The notes: generated by a model from the letters alone, not told the origin. A stretch of DNA of 64,000 bases from Vasconcelosia minhoensis LEGE 07310 (GCF_015207255.1 NZ_JADEXG010000014.1:1-64000), one strand, 5' to 3'. Positions 8,208 to 17,921 are shown, counted from the first letter of the stretch. Made by a program: numbers and translations.

Positions 8208-9490
8208 TCGACTGCAACAACTTTTTCGTGTCCTGCGAACGGGTCTTCCAGCCTGAGCTAGAGGGCAAGCCGGTGGTGGTTCTTTCCAATAATGATGGCT
8301 GCGTTGTCTCTCGTTCCAATGAGGCAAAGCAGATTATCCCGATGCAGACAACGCTGTTTGCCATTCGCCATCTGGTCAATCAGGGCAAAATCCACGCCTT
8401 TTCATCCAATCCGGTGCTCTATCGAGATATGTCCCGCCGGGTAATTGCCACGCTGGAGCAGTTCAGCCCTGAGGTCGAGCAGTACTCAATTGATGAAGCG
8501 TTTTTGGGGCTGCATAGGTTCCCAGCAGATTCGCTGACAGACCGCGCCCAGCAGATTCGCAGGCGGGTCCACCAGTGGACGGGTATCCCGGTATCGGTAG
8601 GAATTGCCAGCACAAAAACGCTGAGCAAAATTGCGGCCCATCTGGCAAAGCGCGATCCTAGCCTAGAGGGGGTCTTAAACTTAGAGACCGTTGCCAGCCT
8701 AGAGGGGCTGCTGACGCAGGTTGAGGTGGGCAAAGTTTGGGGAATTGGGCGCAATTCAAAAGCAAAGCTCAACGCAGCGGGAATTGTTACGGCCTGGCAG
8801 CTGCGGCAGGCGGAGGACCGCTGGGTGCAAAAGCACTTGGGCATTTTGGGGCTACGCACGATGCTGGAGCTGCGCGGTACGGCCTGCTTTGCGATTCAAA
8901 CGGTGGAGCCCCAGAAAAAGATGCGCATCGTCTCGCGCTCCTTTGGCCATCTTGTGACTGAGCTGGCCGATATTAAAGAGGCCGTGGCGACCTACACGAC
9001 ACGATGTGCCGAAAAGCTGAGGCTGGATGGACTGGCGGCGGGCTGCCTCAGCGTCTCTATGCGCACCAGTCGGTATCGCGACAGTCATCCCTATCAGGCT
9101 GCCCGTTCGGCGGTGCTAGAGCCACCAACCAACGATACGGCTGTCCTGATTCGCACCGCTATGCGGCTAGCGGAGGCGGCCTTCGAGCTGGGCTATGAAT
9201 ACCAGAAGGCAAAAGTGATCGCGACTGAGCTGGTTGCGGTGAATGAAATTCAGGGCAATCTGCTGGCAGAACCGGTGGATTCGGAACAGCAGGTGCGGCT
9301 GATGCAGGTGATGGACCGGCTCAACCGCAGATTTAGCTCAGATACGATTAAATTCGGGGCACTGGGCCTGAGCCCAGACTGGAAAATGAAGTCAGCCTAT
9401 TTTTCTCAGCAATACACAACAGACTGGGAGGCGCTGCCCCAGGTCGAAGTTTGGTCCGCACCGGGTCATTCATTTCCGATAGACAGGTAG
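8195..9490 (+). CDS. umuC: Y-family DNA polymerase V catalytic subunit UmuC
   Basis: UmuC carries out error-prone synthesis across DNA lesions together with UmuD'. In 431 residues the palm/fingers start with the Y-family signature [18 protein letters not shown] (metal-binding Asp6) and [11 protein letters not shown]. The second carboxylate motif is YSIDEAFL (about 97-104). The thumb has helix-hairpin-helix [23 protein letters not shown] and [12 protein letters not shown] segments, followed by the little-finger domain and a typical UmuC C-terminal region ([28 protein letters not shown]). All expected catalytic residues are present and the length is normal (about 420-430). The start overlaps the end of umuD, indicating coupled translation. 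Confidence 0.93.
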   Translation: MFGLIDCNNFFVSCERVFQPELEGKPVVVLSNNDGCVVSRSNEAKQIIPMQTTLFAIRHLVNQGKIHAFSSNPVLYRDMSRRVIATLEQFSPEVEQYSIDEAFLGLHRFPADSLTDRAQQIRRRVHQWTGIPVSVGIASTKTLSKIAAHLAKRDPSLEGVLNLETVASLEGLLTQVEVGKVWGIGRNSKAKLNAAGIVTAWQLRQAEDRWVQKHLGILGLRTMLELRGTACFAIQTVEPQKKMRIVSRSFGHLVTELADIKEAVATYTTRCAEKLRLDGLAAGCLSVSMRTSRYRDSHPYQAARSAVLEPPTNDTAVLIRTAMRLAEAAFELGYEYQKAKVIATELVAVNEIQGNLLAEPVDSEQQVRLMQVMDRLNRRFSSDTIKFGALGLSPDWKMKSAYFSQQYTTDWEALPQVEVWSAPGHSFPIDR

Positions 9491-9542
9491 AATTAGCACT
9501 AGGGTGAGCACTAGCAAGCCCTGAGCCGATTTCTGGGGGTCT

Positions 9543-10235
9543 ATGCAGGCAATCTGGTCAGAGAATAAAAAAATTATTGGCCTGATCGGAGCTGTCGTTG
9601 GAGCGGTATTGCTGCTTGGCTTTCTTTTGCCCACGGATGAATGGGCAGTTAAAATTAACCAGTGGCTAGAGTCGCTCGGCCCATGGGCGCTACCGGCTTT
9701 CGTTTTAATCTATGTCATCGTCTCGGTCTGCGGCCTGCCTAATGTTGTTTTTTTGCTGGTGGCCGGAACCGTTTTTGGTTTTTCCAATGGAATATTTTCG
9801 GCGTCAATCGCAGATACGACCGCAGCGGTTGCCTGCTTTTTATTGGGTCGTACGCTGATTCGCAAGCAGGTAAAATCGCGGGTTGAACAAAGCTCCCAGT
9901 TTTCAAAACTAGATCGCGCAGTGGCTCAAAAAGGCTGGAAAATTCTGTTGCTCAGCCGTCTAGCACCAATGATTCCCTCCAATATTCTAAACTACGGGTT
10001 TAGCCTAACCCAGGTTAAGTTCTGGCAGTACCTGCTATGTACCTGGGTGGGAATGCTGCCTGTGATCGTCTTTTATGTCTATCTCGGCTATTTCGGCATG
10101 AGTCTGTTGGGTCAAAACTCGACCCCCCAGGTGCTGATGCTACAGGTTGGAGGGGTCGCGATCGCGGTTATCGCCGCGATCTACGCCACAAACCTTGCCC
10201 AGCAGGCCCTGTCCTCTGAAGAGAGTGACCGTTAA
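9543..10235 (+). CDS. TVP38/TMEM64 (VTT/DedA-like) family membrane protein
   Basis: This is an integral membrane protein of 230 residues with about five or six hydrophobic segments: an N-terminal helix (IIGLIGAVVGAVLLLGFLLP), the VTT core with VFLLVAGTVFGFSNGIFSASIADTTAA, and a later SRLAPMIPSNILNYGFSLT motif typical of the family (re-entrant loop with Arg and Pro). Family members are linked to lipid scrambling or membrane homeostasis; the substrate is unknown. It starts 52 bases after umuC on the same strand, so co-transcription is possible, but no functional link to it is evident. Confidence 0.85.
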   Translation: MQAIWSENKKIIGLIGAVVGAVLLLGFLLPTDEWAVKINQWLESLGPWALPAFVLIYVIVSVCGLPNVVFLLVAGTVFGFSNGIFSASIADTTAAVACFLLGRTLIRKQVKSRVEQSSQFSKLDRAVAQKGWKILLLSRLAPMIPSNILNYGFSLTQVKFWQYLLCTWVGMLPVIVFYVYLGYFGMSLLGQNSTPQVLMLQVGGVAIAVIAAIYATNLAQQALSSEESDR

Positions 10236-10533
10236 GGCCGGTAAGCCCCTCAGATTGACATCGGTGAGCTCAGAATTGCCCCATCGCTGTTTACAGTAAG
10301 CGGGCTGCGAGAGGGGGGTTAGCGCGCCAGAAGATTTTCCAGACTACCGGGCAGTTCCTGACCCTGTTCGGGCGGCGGCAGCTGAGATTGGTCGTCATGC
10401 CGTCTTCGGTGAGGTTGACGTGCTAGACTAAGAGCAGTCAAGAGCTGGGTAGCGTGCTGTTAGCTTGAGCGCAGGGCGCATGCTATCTAGGGGCTGCCTA
10501 TGCTTCACCCCAAGGCACCCCCCAAAATATCCT
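10236..10533. other. Intergenic region, no supported gene
   Basis: No convincing open frame or hairpin terminator was found in these 298 bases. On the minus strand, a stretch ending at a TAA near 10320 reads like a Pro/Gln-rich protein tail (QSQLPPPEQGQELPGSLENL). It is closed upstream by a stop and lacks an ATG, so it may be a gene remnant. Confidence 0.4.
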
Positions 10534-10725
10534 ATGGCAGATAGTCCTTCTAACTATGACCTAGCCGTCGCGGCTTACCGGGAGAGCTGCGATCGCAACA
10601 ATCTCACCTTTAGGCAGCCGGTCGAAGCCTTTTCCAAGCGCATCGATAACGTCATCTATATGCGCACCAGTTCCGTTGGCTATGTGGCCAGATACGACAT
10701 CCGACGGCGGCAAATTCTGGTCTAG
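10534..10725 (+). CDS. Small hypothetical protein (63 aa)
   Basis: The ATG at 10534 gives MADSPSNYDLAVAAYRESC and ends YVARYDIRRRQILV. It is soluble and basic at the C-terminus, with no recognised domain. A longer in-frame start at 10465 would add low-complexity sequence and is less likely. It looks like one of the short conserved cyanobacterial proteins of unknown function. It lies ahead of a strong 13-bp inverted repeat at 10756-10792 and the pentapeptide-repeat gene. Confidence 0.55.
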   Translation: MADSPSNYDLAVAAYRESCDRNNLTFRQPVEAFSKRIDNVIYMRTSSVGYVARYDIRRRQILV

Positions 10726-10755
10726 CTGGCTTGCCGCCATTGCTCACCCGTTTAA

Positions 10756-10792
10756 CCCGATCAGAGCCCGCTCGTTGAAGGCTCTGATCGGG
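10756..10792. terminator. Perfect 13-bp stem hairpin between the 63-aa gene and the pentapeptide gene
   Basis: CCCGATCAGAGCC (10756-10768) is exactly complementary to GGCTCTGATCGGG (10780-10792), with an 11-base loop. It follows the 63-aa gene by 30 bases, where a transcript 3' end is expected. It lacks a T-run on either side, so it may be an RNA-stabilising stem or a factor-dependent end rather than a classic intrinsic terminator. Confidence 0.5.
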
Positions 10793-10848
10793 TCCCGCTG
10801 GCTTAAATTCGCGCCCTTGACCCGTTCCTGATACCCAGTCTTGAAATC

Positions 10849-11169
10849 ATGCTTGCAAAACCGACCTACGTGAAAGAACTGCTGAGCCGATATACGGCTG
10901 GACAGCGAGATTTTCGGAATCTAAACCTGATTGCCGCTAATTTGAGAAACCTAAACCTAAGCGGGGCCAACTTCAGCGGCTCCAATCTAGCCAAAGCCAA
11001 TTTGACCGGGGCCAACCTGAGCCAGGCCAACTTAACCGATGTCGTGCTAACCGGGGCCAATCTGACAAATACCAACCTGACTCGGGCAAACTTGACCAAC
11101 GTCAGCCTGAATGACGTTGATTTAAACCGGGCGATTTTGCGCAGTGCTATTATTCCTCAGTCATCCTAG
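10849..11169 (+). CDS. Pentapeptide-repeat protein
   Basis: A short non-repeat start (MLAKPTYVKELLSRYTAGQRDF) is followed by about fifteen consecutive pentapeptides of the A(N/D)LXX type (residues about 24-100: NLIAA, NLRNL, NLSGA, NFSGS, NLAKA, NLTGA and so on). Such repeats fold as a right-handed quadrilateral beta-helix. At 106 residues it is a single helix with no extra domain. The biochemical role of most cyanobacterial members is unknown. The gene stands 25 bases before the next hypothetical gene on the same strand, so the two may be co-transcribed. Confidence 0.85.
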   Translation: MLAKPTYVKELLSRYTAGQRDFRNLNLIAANLRNLNLSGANFSGSNLAKANLTGANLSQANLTDVVLTGANLTNTNLTRANLTNVSLNDVDLNRAILRSAIIPQSS

Positions 11170-11194
11170 ACACTGAAAATACCGTTATTTTTAA

Positions 11195-11752
11195 ATGACC
11201 CCAGAAGCGATTCGGCAGCTTTCCCAAATTAGAGACGAATTTAACACCCTATTCTCAGCGGCGATTGGATTGCCGGTCAGCATTACGAAGGGAAGCTCTC
11301 ATTCTAGCAATGCGGCTAAGATTGCCTGGGAAGATCGTCACCACAGGCAAAACTATATTTGCCTCTATGCCTGCATCGCACCCGATGAGCTGCTGCCAGA
11401 CCGTCCCCTCATCCTCCGTCTCGGCGTCAACAAAGGATTGGGAGTCGAAGCGGCCCGGCGGGGTAAGAAATCTCAGCAGACCAGCCAGAAGCCGCTACGA
11501 TTTGAGCTCACCCTTTTACCCGATGAAGTCCTCAAGGTTGTCCCCTGGGTGATCAGCCTGCTACAGTCCTACGATCAGGGTTCAAGTTTGGATATCGCCC
11601 CACCCTGTCGGCTCAATTTTGATACCCTCGACCAGCTGGTACGGCAGGGAGCCTGGACCCAGCGGGCAGCCTGCCGTACCCAAGCGCATGCTTCCCAGGC
11701 CCTTGAGAATGTTGATTTTGAGTTAACTGACGAACGGCTGACTAACGGTTGA
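11195..11752 (+). CDS. Hypothetical protein (185 aa)
   Basis: This is a soluble protein starting MTPEAIRQLSQIRDEFNTLFSAAIGLP. I do not recognise a family. The sequence is predicted mixed alpha/beta, with a central basic stretch (LGVEAARRGKKSQQTSQKP) and a hydrophobic C-terminal half. Codon use and base composition match the neighbours, so a true gene is likely. It follows the pentapeptide gene by 25 bases and precedes the UPF0182 gene by about 55. No signal peptide, Cys cluster or nucleotide motif was seen. Confidence 0.65.
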   Translation: MTPEAIRQLSQIRDEFNTLFSAAIGLPVSITKGSSHSSNAAKIAWEDRHHRQNYICLYACIAPDELLPDRPLILRLGVNKGLGVEAARRGKKSQQTSQKPLRFELTLLPDEVLKVVPWVISLLQSYDQGSSLDIAPPCRLNFDTLDQLVRQGAWTQRAACRTQAHASQALENVDFELTDERLTNG

Positions 11753-11807
11753 CCAACATACGTTAGATTTATGGGCATTCAGCCCTTTTCGATTTTTCTG
11801 CGGTGTG

Positions 11808-14486
11808 ATGACGGCTGCTCGATTTAGAAAACGCACGGCTCCGATTTTAGCGATACTGCTGGGGCTGCTTCTATGTGGCGGAATGCTTCAGGTTGGCGTG
11901 GGTTTGTGGATCGATCATAGCTGGTTTTCTGCCCTGGGCTATGGCCGGGCCTGGCGGCTCAACCGGGCTGCTCCCTGGGGCTTAGGAATAACCGTTTTTG
12001 TCAGCACTGCCCTGTGGTTAGCAATCAATTTGCGGGTCGCCTGGCCTAGGCCAAAGCAGCACTGGCGGGGGCTGATCGTCGTCGTCGCCAGCGCGATCGC
12101 GGCCGCTGTGACAATGTCTCGCTGGTTTCTCGTCCTGGTGGCGCTGTTTCAACAACGAGTGGGCATTGCCGATCCGATTTTGCAGCGCGACATTAGCTTT
12201 TATCTGTTTAGCCTGCCGCTGCTGCGGCAGCTTCAGCTGTGGGGTTGGCGAGTCGGCGCTTTTACCCTTTGCCTGATCGTGCTGTGCTACAGCGTTCGGC
12301 TACAGCGGCTGTCGGCCCGGGCTCAGGAGCGGCTCGGCCGTCAGGCCCAGCGGCATCTGCTGAGCCTGGGCGGTCTGATTTTGCTATTGCAGGCGGCCGG
12401 GCACTGGCTGGCTCGCTATGTGCTGATGTATTCCAATCGCGGCGCTTTTGCCGGGGCCAACTATACCGATGTCCATGCCCAGATGCCGGTCGATGGGCTG
12501 CTGGCCGGGGTCGCAGTCGCTGCCGCGATCGCGCTATTTTACCTTGCCCTGTTTGCCCCGGAGCTAGTCTATCTCAAATTTTCTGCGGGCCAGCCAGAGT
12601 GGTACTGGCAGCCTCAGCAGATGACGGCACTGCTGCTCGTGTTGGGTATCTATGGGCTGATGGCGCTGGGCGGGGGCGTCATTTACCCCGACCTGGTGCA
12701 GCGAATTGTCGTTGTCCCTAACGAACTAGAGCGCGATCGCCCCTACATTGAGCACAATATTGCCTTTACCCACCGGGCCTACGGCCTCGGCGAGGTCGAA
12801 GTGCGGTCCTTTCAGGTGAAAGACAATCTCACCTCTGAAAGCCTCAGCCGTAACCAGGCCACCCTGAAAAACATCCGGCTGTGGGACAATGAGCCGCTGC
12901 TCGCCGCCTACCGACAGCTCCAGGAAATTCGGCCCTACTATCAGTTTCCCAGCGTCGATGTGGACCGCTATCCGATTGGCGGCAGCCTGCGCCAGGTCAT
13001 GCATTCTGCTCGCGAGTTGGACGATGACCTGATCCCCGAACGGGCCCGCACCTGGGTTAATGACCATTTTTTCTATACCCACGGCTACGGCCTAGCGCTT
13101 AGCCCGGTCAATGTTGTGACCGAAGTAGGGCTGCCGGACTTTTTTATACAGGACATCCCACCGCGCGCGACTAGCCCGGCGGCGGCGGCGGCATTTCCCC
13201 TGGACAATCCGGCGATTTACTTTGGCGAACTCACCGACCACGATGTATTCGTTAAGACCAAGGCCCAAGAGCTAGACTATCCCAAAGCAGAAGCTAATAT
13301 CTACGCCACCTACCAGGGCACGGGTGGGCTACCGATTAGCCAGTTCTGGCAGCGACTGGTCTATGCCTGGCATTTTGGCGACTGGCAGATATTGCTCAGT
13401 CAGGAACTTACCCCCGAAAGCCGCTTTCTATTCCGGCGGCAGCTCAGCCAGCGGGTAAAAACCTTGGCTCCCTTTTTGCAGTATGACCAAGACCCCTATC
13501 TGGTAATAGCCGACAGCGGCCTTTACTGGCTGATCGACGCCTACACGACCAGCCGCTACTATCCCTACAGCGAACCCACGCCAGATAACGAGCTGAACTA
13601 CATTCGCAATTCGGTAAAGGTCGTGGTAGATGCCTACAACGGCAGCGTGGACTTCTATCTGGCCGACCTGCAGGATCCGATTATCGGGCTCTATCAGCGG
13701 ATCTATCCCAGCTTGTTTAAGCCATTAGCCGCTATGTCGGCAGAGCTGCGATCGCACATTCGCTACCCCAACGACCTGTTTGAGGTACAGACCCAACAGT
13801 ACGCCACCTATCACATGAGCGACGCCCAGGTGTTCTACAACAAAGAAGACCCTTGGCAAATTCCCGATCAGCTTCGCCAGGGAAACCGACCGGGCGGTGA
13901 AGGGGGCAGTTCCAACTGGCTGCTGCGGCCAGATACGCCCAGCCCACCGCCCACGTCTAAGCCGATGCCGCCCCACTATCTGATTTTGGAACTCTCCGCG
14001 ATTGAGGCCGCTGGCAACCCTGATCGCGCCGCTCGGCCTAGTTCCGACCCCAGCGCAGAGTTTGTCCTGCTGTCGGCCTTTACTCCAGCGAATAAGCAAA
14101 ACCTGATCGCCTGGATGGTGGCCCGCTGCGATGGCGAAGCCTATGGCAAACTTTTGGTCTATCAGTTTACGCGAGAAAGCCTGGTATTTGGTCCCCAGCA
14201 GGTAGAAGCCCGGATTAGCCAGAACCCGGCCGTGGCTGAGCAAATCTCGCTGTGGAACCAGCAGGGCTCTCGGGTAAATCGGGGCAATCTGCTGATTATC
14301 CCGGTGCAGCAGTCCTTAATCTATGTCCAGCCGCTGTACCTAGAAGCCGAAGACAGCAAGCTGCCCGAGCTCACCCGGGTAATTGCGGTTTATCGCGATC
14401 TCGTGGCGATGGAGTCCAGCCTGGAACAGGCCCTGAAAGCGCTGTTTGAGCCTTCAACTGAAGATGTGGCCGTCTCAAGGCGGTAA
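11808..14486 (+). CDS. UPF0182 family membrane protein
   Basis: This large protein (892 residues from the ATG at 11808; a GTG sits at 11805) has a hydrophobic N-terminal third with about seven membrane helices. A long soluble domain follows, with the UPF0182 hallmarks ERDRPYIEHNIAFTHRAYGL, NIRLWDNEPLLAAYRQLQEIRPYY, YTHGYGLALSPVN and SKLPELTRVIAVY. The family is widespread in cyanobacteria and actinobacteria and has no established biochemical function. The length is normal. A proline/serine linker (about 715-735) separates the last domain. Confidence 0.92.
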   Translation: MTAARFRKRTAPILAILLGLLLCGGMLQVGVGLWIDHSWFSALGYGRAWRLNRAAPWGLGITVFVSTALWLAINLRVAWPRPKQHWRGLIVVVASAIAAAVTMSRWFLVLVALFQQRVGIADPILQRDISFYLFSLPLLRQLQLWGWRVGAFTLCLIVLCYSVRLQRLSARAQERLGRQAQRHLLSLGGLILLLQAAGHWLARYVLMYSNRGAFAGANYTDVHAQMPVDGLLAGVAVAAAIALFYLALFAPELVYLKFSAGQPEWYWQPQQMTALLLVLGIYGLMALGGGVIYPDLVQRIVVVPNELERDRPYIEHNIAFTHRAYGLGEVEVRSFQVKDNLTSESLSRNQATLKNIRLWDNEPLLAAYRQLQEIRPYYQFPSVDVDRYPIGGSLRQVMHSARELDDDLIPERARTWVNDHFFYTHGYGLALSPVNVVTEVGLPDFFIQDIPPRATSPAAAAAFPLDNPAIYFGELTDHDVFVKTKAQELDYPKAEANIYATYQGTGGLPISQFWQRLVYAWHFGDWQILLSQELTPESRFLFRRQLSQRVKTLAPFLQYDQDPYLVIADSGLYWLIDAYTTSRYYPYSEPTPDNELNYIRNSVKVVVDAYNGSVDFYLADLQDPIIGLYQRIYPSLFKPLAAMSAELRSHIRYPNDLFEVQTQQYATYHMSDAQVFYNKEDPWQIPDQLRQGNRPGGEGGSSNWLLRPDTPSPPPTSKPMPPHYLILELSAIEAAGNPDRAARPSSDPSAEFVLLSAFTPANKQNLIAWMVARCDGEAYGKLLVYQFTRESLVFGPQQVEARISQNPAVAEQISLWNQQGSRVNRGNLLIIPVQQSLIYVQPLYLEAEDSKLPELTRVIAVYRDLVAMESSLEQALKALFEPSTEDVAVSRR

Positions 14487-14623
14487 CTCGCCCCGCTGTT
14501 TCAGAGCAGCAAAACAATCCTATCGCCATGTTTACAGGCAATAAGTGCAAACTCAGCTGGGAAACGGCATGGCGCTGGCTGGCCCCGCCGCAGTCTAGCC
14601 GAGATAGCTGCGAACAATATGCC

Positions 14624-14649
14624 AAAAAAAGGGTCAGGCCTTCCGACCC
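14624..14649 (-). terminator. Intrinsic terminator of the RRM gene
   Basis: Read on the minus strand, GGGTC pairs with GACCC around a 9-base loop (arms 14645-14649 and 14631-14635), followed directly by seven T residues (the A-run at 14624-14630). It lies about 75 bases past the stop of the RNA-binding protein gene. A weaker T-run after the stem on the plus strand (14656-14660) could also end the UPF0182 transcript. Confidence 0.75.
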
Positions 14650-14672
14650 AACCCCTTTTTCATGTCTGAATC

Positions 14673-14725
14673 CTGAGGCCCTTGAGCCTCAGACTAGTTC
14701 CGAAAGCGTTTCAAACGCTAGAACT
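14673..14725 (-). other. Two stable hairpins in the 3' untranslated region of the RRM gene
   Basis: CTGAGGC/GCCTCAG (14673-14679 with 14686-14692) and a nested dyad AGTTC..AGCGTTT-C-AAACGCT..GAACT (14696-14725) lie between the stop codon and the terminator. The second one abuts the stop. Stacked stems like these could protect the mRNA 3' end or be protein-binding sites; this role is inferred. Confidence 0.5.
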
Positions 14726-15015
14726 TAGTAGCCACCGCGAGAGAAGTTATTTCTGCCGCCGCCGCCGCGATTTTCACGGGGCTTCGCTTTATTAACTTTC
14801 AAATCGCGGCCCATCCATTCAGCACCGTCAAGGGCTTCAATGGCCGCCGCTTCCTCAGCCTCACTATCCATTTCGACAAAACCAAATCCGCGCATGCGGC
14901 CTGTTTCACGATCGGTCGGTAGCTGAACTCGCTTGACCGTTCCGTACTCTGCAAAGGCAGTTGACAGATCGGCTTCTGTAACCTCGTAGGAAAGGTTACC
15001 CACGTAAATTGACAT
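14725..15015 (-). CDS. rbp: RRM-domain RNA-binding protein (cyanobacterial Rbp type)
   Basis: This is a single RNA-recognition motif (residues 2-78) with RNP2 IYVGNL and RNP1 RGFGFVEM, followed by a short Gly/Arg tail (NRGGGGRNNFSRGGY). The 96-residue length matches the cyanobacterial Rbp family, several members of which are cold-induced. A strong Shine-Dalgarno GGAGA lies about 8 bases before the ATG at 15015. A candidate extended -10 at 15144-15152 implies a 5' leader of about 120 bases. A terminator follows at 14624-14649. Confidence 0.93.
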   Translation of the reverse strand: MSIYVGNLSYEVTEADLSTAFAEYGTVKRVQLPTDRETGRMRGFGFVEMDSEAEEAAAIEALDGAEWMGRDLKVNKAKPRENRGGGGRNNFSRGGY

Positions 15016-15137
15016 AAATTTTCTCCAAAATTAAAGGGAAGTCGAGATCGAAGTTTCGGAGAGAAGCCTGTCAATGGGAAAAACGTGATTACCCGTTAGT
15101 TCTAGTAACAAATGCTGCAGCCGATATCTATTCTCTA

Positions 15138-15425
15138 GAGAGCATTGTATCACTTTATCTAAAGGATGGTCGGGTACAGCGAATAGCACCCAGCTAAGCC
15201 CAGCTGGCTAGAGCTAGAATCAGTTCTGTCAGGGGACTAGTCGCCTTGCAGGCGAATTTGATTAAGGTTAAGTTTTCTTAACTTTGGCCAGCGTTCGCAG
15301 CTGAGAGCTAAGCGATTCGGCTTGGCTGTAGCGCACAGACTGAGCTATTGCTACGGACGTTTCGCGGTATTACGCAGCAGCAGGCTCACCATTGCCCCTG
15401 CAGCCAGCGAGTTGAGAAAACCTAC
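15138..15425. promoter_or_regulatory. Upstream region of the RRM gene with a candidate promoter
   Basis: On the minus strand TGATACAAT (15144-15152) is an extended -10 (TGN + TACAAT); no good -35 was found. The rest of this stretch, up to the glutaminase stop at 15426, holds two small dyads: TCGCCT-TGC-AGGCGA near 15240-15254 and GTTAAG-TTTT-CTTAAC near 15266-15281. The latter may mark the glutaminase transcript end. No gene was seen. Confidence 0.4.
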
Positions 15426-16385
15426 CTACTTCAAGGCTTCGGCAAAAACGCAGCGGCCCATGGAAAGGTCAAACAGGTGGAGGCCGTATTTAAGCGAGAG
15501 TTCTTCGAATACTTGCAGTCCTCTGACGCTGTTACCGTTAGCATCAATCGGTGGCGAGAACGTCGCTATTCCGGCTTTGCCCGGAACGACGGCGATGATG
15601 CCGCCTGACACACCGCTCTTGGCGGGAATGCCGACCCGATAGGCCCATTCACCGGCGCGGTTGTACATGCCGCAGGTGTACATGACGCTAAGAATATCGC
15701 GCACATAGTCAGGATTTACCGCCTGCTTTTGGGTGATGGGCTGTATGCCCTGATTGGCCAGTGTTGCCGCCATCATCGCCAGGTCGTGACAGCTGACCAT
15801 GACCGAACATTGCTGAAAGTACAGATCTAGGGCGACCTCGATGTTCTGGTCGATCATGCCAAAGTTGAGCATTAGGTGGGCCATGGCCCGATTGCGATGC
15901 CCGGTAGAGCGCTCCGACATGAAGGTCGGCATGTCAATAAAAACCGGATTGCCCAGGTAGCGCTCAAACATAGCCAGCAGATGGTTGAGCTTATCTGTAG
16001 GATGTTTGCCCTTAATCAGGCTGGTAGTTGCGATCGCGCCCGCATTAATCATCGGATTATAGGGCCGCTTGGAATCCTCATCCAGCCGAATCAGTGAATT
16101 AAACGGATCTCCGGTCGGCTCTACGCCCACTTTTTCAAACAGCGCTTCCCGGCCATGGTCTTCTAAGGCCAAGCCATAGGCAAACACCTTAGAAATAGAC
16201 TGGATGGTGAACTGCTGCTGCACGTCTCCCACTTCAAACACCTGGCCGTCGGCCGTGACCACGCAGATGCCAAACCAGCTGGGGTCGGCCTTGGCCAGTT
16301 CGGGAATGTAGCTGGCAGGGTTGCCCTGTTCTAGGCTGCGATAGCGACTGTGAAGTTCTTCAAGAAAGGTCTGGAGTAGCGACAT
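15426..16385 (-). CDS. glsA: Glutaminase A
   Basis: This enzyme hydrolyses L-glutamine to glutamate and ammonia in the cytoplasm. The 319 residues from the ATG at 16385 cover one serine-dependent beta-lactamase-like domain: [21 protein letters not shown] contains the catalytic S-x-x-[17 protein letters not shown] carries the substrate-binding Asn, and [23 protein letters not shown] is the family's C-terminal signature. The length is typical (about 305-330). A TTG three codons upstream is an alternative start. It lies downstream of the GST gene on the same strand (32-base gap), so co-transcription is possible. Confidence 0.93.
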   Translation of the reverse strand: MSLLQTFLEELHSRYRSLEQGNPASYIPELAKADPSWFGICVVTADGQVFEVGDVQQQFTIQSISKVFAYGLALEDHGREALFEKVGVEPTGDPFNSLIRLDEDSKRPYNPMINAGAIATTSLIKGKHPTDKLNHLLAMFERYLGNPVFIDMPTFMSERSTGHRNRAMAHLMLNFGMIDQNIEVALDLYFQQCSVMVSCHDLAMMAATLANQGIQPITQKQAVNPDYVRDILSVMYTCGMYNRAGEWAYRVGIPAKSGVSGGIIAVVPGKAGIATFSPPIDANGNSVRGLQVFEELSLKYGLHLFDLSMGRCVFAEALK

Positions 16386-16417
16386 GGCAAGCAAAAGACG
16401 CTCCTATGCAACAGGGG

Positions 16418-17626
16418 TTAGGACGCCTTGGCAAAATTTGCCGGGTCCTGGTCGCGGCGGTGGCGGGTGGGCAGAGGTAGACTCTGGCGGTCACCAACCC
16501 GAGCGGCTGTTGCTTCTAGGGCTTCCCTCAGACGCTTAGCGGCGTAGATCGACATATCTCGGGGAACGTTAATGCGATCGCGCAGATAGCGTAGGGCTAA
16601 ATCAGACTCCGCAGGCGGGGTACAGGGCTCTCCAGTGATTAGGTAGGTCAGCGCTGCTCGCAGGGCTTCGTCGATTATCTCGTCATCGGCAGGATTGACT
16701 CGAATAATGTTGGCGCGATGCTTAATCACTCGCTGTAGCGCCTCCGCTCGGGAATGTTCCGGCTCTGGGTAGGTGGCGTCGGGCAGGCCCATCCAGGGAC
16801 CGGTATCGACTCGGGCCTGATTCATTTGCGTCTGAGGATCGCGATTCTCATAGCAGCCGCCCATCTGCGGCGGCAGGTCGTGGGCGTGGGTGTGAAAGTC
16901 GCTCTGGGTGCCGCGATAGGTGGGGCGGCTTTCCATCGCGTCAAACCAGCTGGCAAAGCCGGGGTTCTCTTCCCGCAGAGAGTAGCCTTTATAGTAGAAC
17001 AGGCTGGCGTTCATCCGCTCGACGTAGGGCGTAAAGAGCACGTCGGCAGTACCAAACGTTTCCAAAAAGTAAGGCCCCGGCGTCTGAGCCAGCGCCTCTT
17101 CAACCTTCGCTACAACGCTGACAAACTGTTCTCGGCTGCGCTGCTCGGCCCGGTCTGATCGGGCCGGAGAACAGAGCCAGCCGCACCAGGCTCGGAACAG
17201 CAGCCGCTCTAGCCGCCTGAGGGGCAGCACGTCAGGATCGGTCATGCCCTGTCCCAGGGGACCAAACTCGCGTTCCAGAGCCAGCAAAATATCATCGCTT
17301 TCAGTAATCAGGCGACCGTCTAGCTCCAGCGCTGGCAGCATTCCCGAGGGCACTTTACGCTTGTACCAGCGCTCTTTTTCGCCGTAGCAAAACATCGTTA
17401 CCTTCTGAATCCGATAGGGAATCTGCTTTTCCTCAAGCCACAGCCAGACCTTCTGGCAGTAGGGACACCAGGCATGGTTGTCGCGGTACAGCGTGATCCG
17501 CACATCTGACTCGGGTTGGCTAAACAGCCGCAGCTGAGCCTGAGCGTTGGTCGGCCCGTTGACGGTGTCGATGTGGAAATCGGTTAGGGCTGCTAGCTCT
17601 GGCCAGCTTAGGGGAGCAGTCGTCAT
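16418..17626 (-). CDS. Glutathione S-transferase family protein with CPYC motif
   Basis: The 402 residues include a thioredoxin-fold GST N-domain (about 43-125) with the motif [17 protein letters not shown], a cis-Pro loop [13 protein letters not shown] and [14 protein letters not shown] helical GST C-domain (about 140-250) follows, and then about 150 extra residues not found in canonical GSTs. The CPYC pair suggests glutaredoxin-like or omega/lambda-class thiol chemistry rather than classical conjugation. It is soluble and cytosolic. Similar long GST-like proteins occur in cyanobacteria and plastids; the substrate is unknown. It is likely in a unit with glsA. Confidence 0.82.
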   Translation of the reverse strand: MTTAPLSWPELAALTDFHIDTVNGPTNAQAQLRLFSQPESDVRITLYRDNHAWCPYCQKVWLWLEEKQIPYRIQKVTMFCYGEKERWYKRKVPSGMLPALELDGRLITESDDILLALEREFGPLGQGMTDPDVLPLRRLERLLFRAWCGWLCSPARSDRAEQRSREQFVSVVAKVEEALAQTPGPYFLETFGTADVLFTPYVERMNASLFYYKGYSLREENPGFASWFDAMESRPTYRGTQSDFHTHAHDLPPQMGGCYENRDPQTQMNQARVDTGPWMGLPDATYPEPEHSRAEALQRVIKHRANIIRVNPADDEIIDEALRAALTYLITGEPCTPPAESDLALRYLRDRINVPRDMSIYAAKRLREALEATAARVGDRQSLPLPTRHRRDQDPANFAKAS

Positions 17627-17644
17627 GGGGGAGGTGTCCTTTCC

Positions 17645-17914
17645 TTACTGGTTGCGCAGCGCTGATGATGTGTAACCGAATCCTACCGCGCGAAGCACTG
17701 ATTCGTTTGGGGGTGACTGACTCTGCTGCTTCCAATCGTCAGTCAGCAGGCCCGAGAATCCCCAGTCTTCTTCATTGATCTCTTGAATGACCACATGGAT
17801 GTGTTCAGGCTTCTTCCCAAGTACACGAACGAGAGAATTCGTCATGTCTTTAACCAGCTCTGCTTTTTGCTCTCTGGTAGCGCCCTTTGTAATCTGAAGA
17901 TTGACATATGGCAT
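17645..17914 (-). CDS. 4-oxalocrotonate tautomerase family protein
   Basis: A tautomerase monomer of 89 residues results if translation starts at the ATG at 17914, which places the catalytic proline second (MPYVNLQITKGATREQKAELVKDMT). The family requires an N-terminal Pro, so the ATG at 17932 (MPLKTIMPY) is unlikely. The core EHIHVVIQEINEEDWGFSG ends the typical 62-residue unit. A C-terminal tail of about 25 residues (DDWKQQSQSPPNESVL..) is extra. The substrate is unknown. It precedes the GST gene by about 18 bases on the same strand. Confidence 0.82.
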   Translation of the reverse strand: MPYVNLQITKGATREQKAELVKDMTNSLVRVLGKKPEHIHVVIQEINEEDWGFSGLLTDDWKQQSQSPPNESVLRAVGFGYTSSALRNQ

Positions 17915-17921
17915 GATCGTT

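Noticed and set aside
10320-10455. Minus-strand stretch reading like a Pro/Gln-rich protein tail
   Set aside because: It lacks a start codon and is closed upstream by a stop; only about 40 codons, so at best a fragment.
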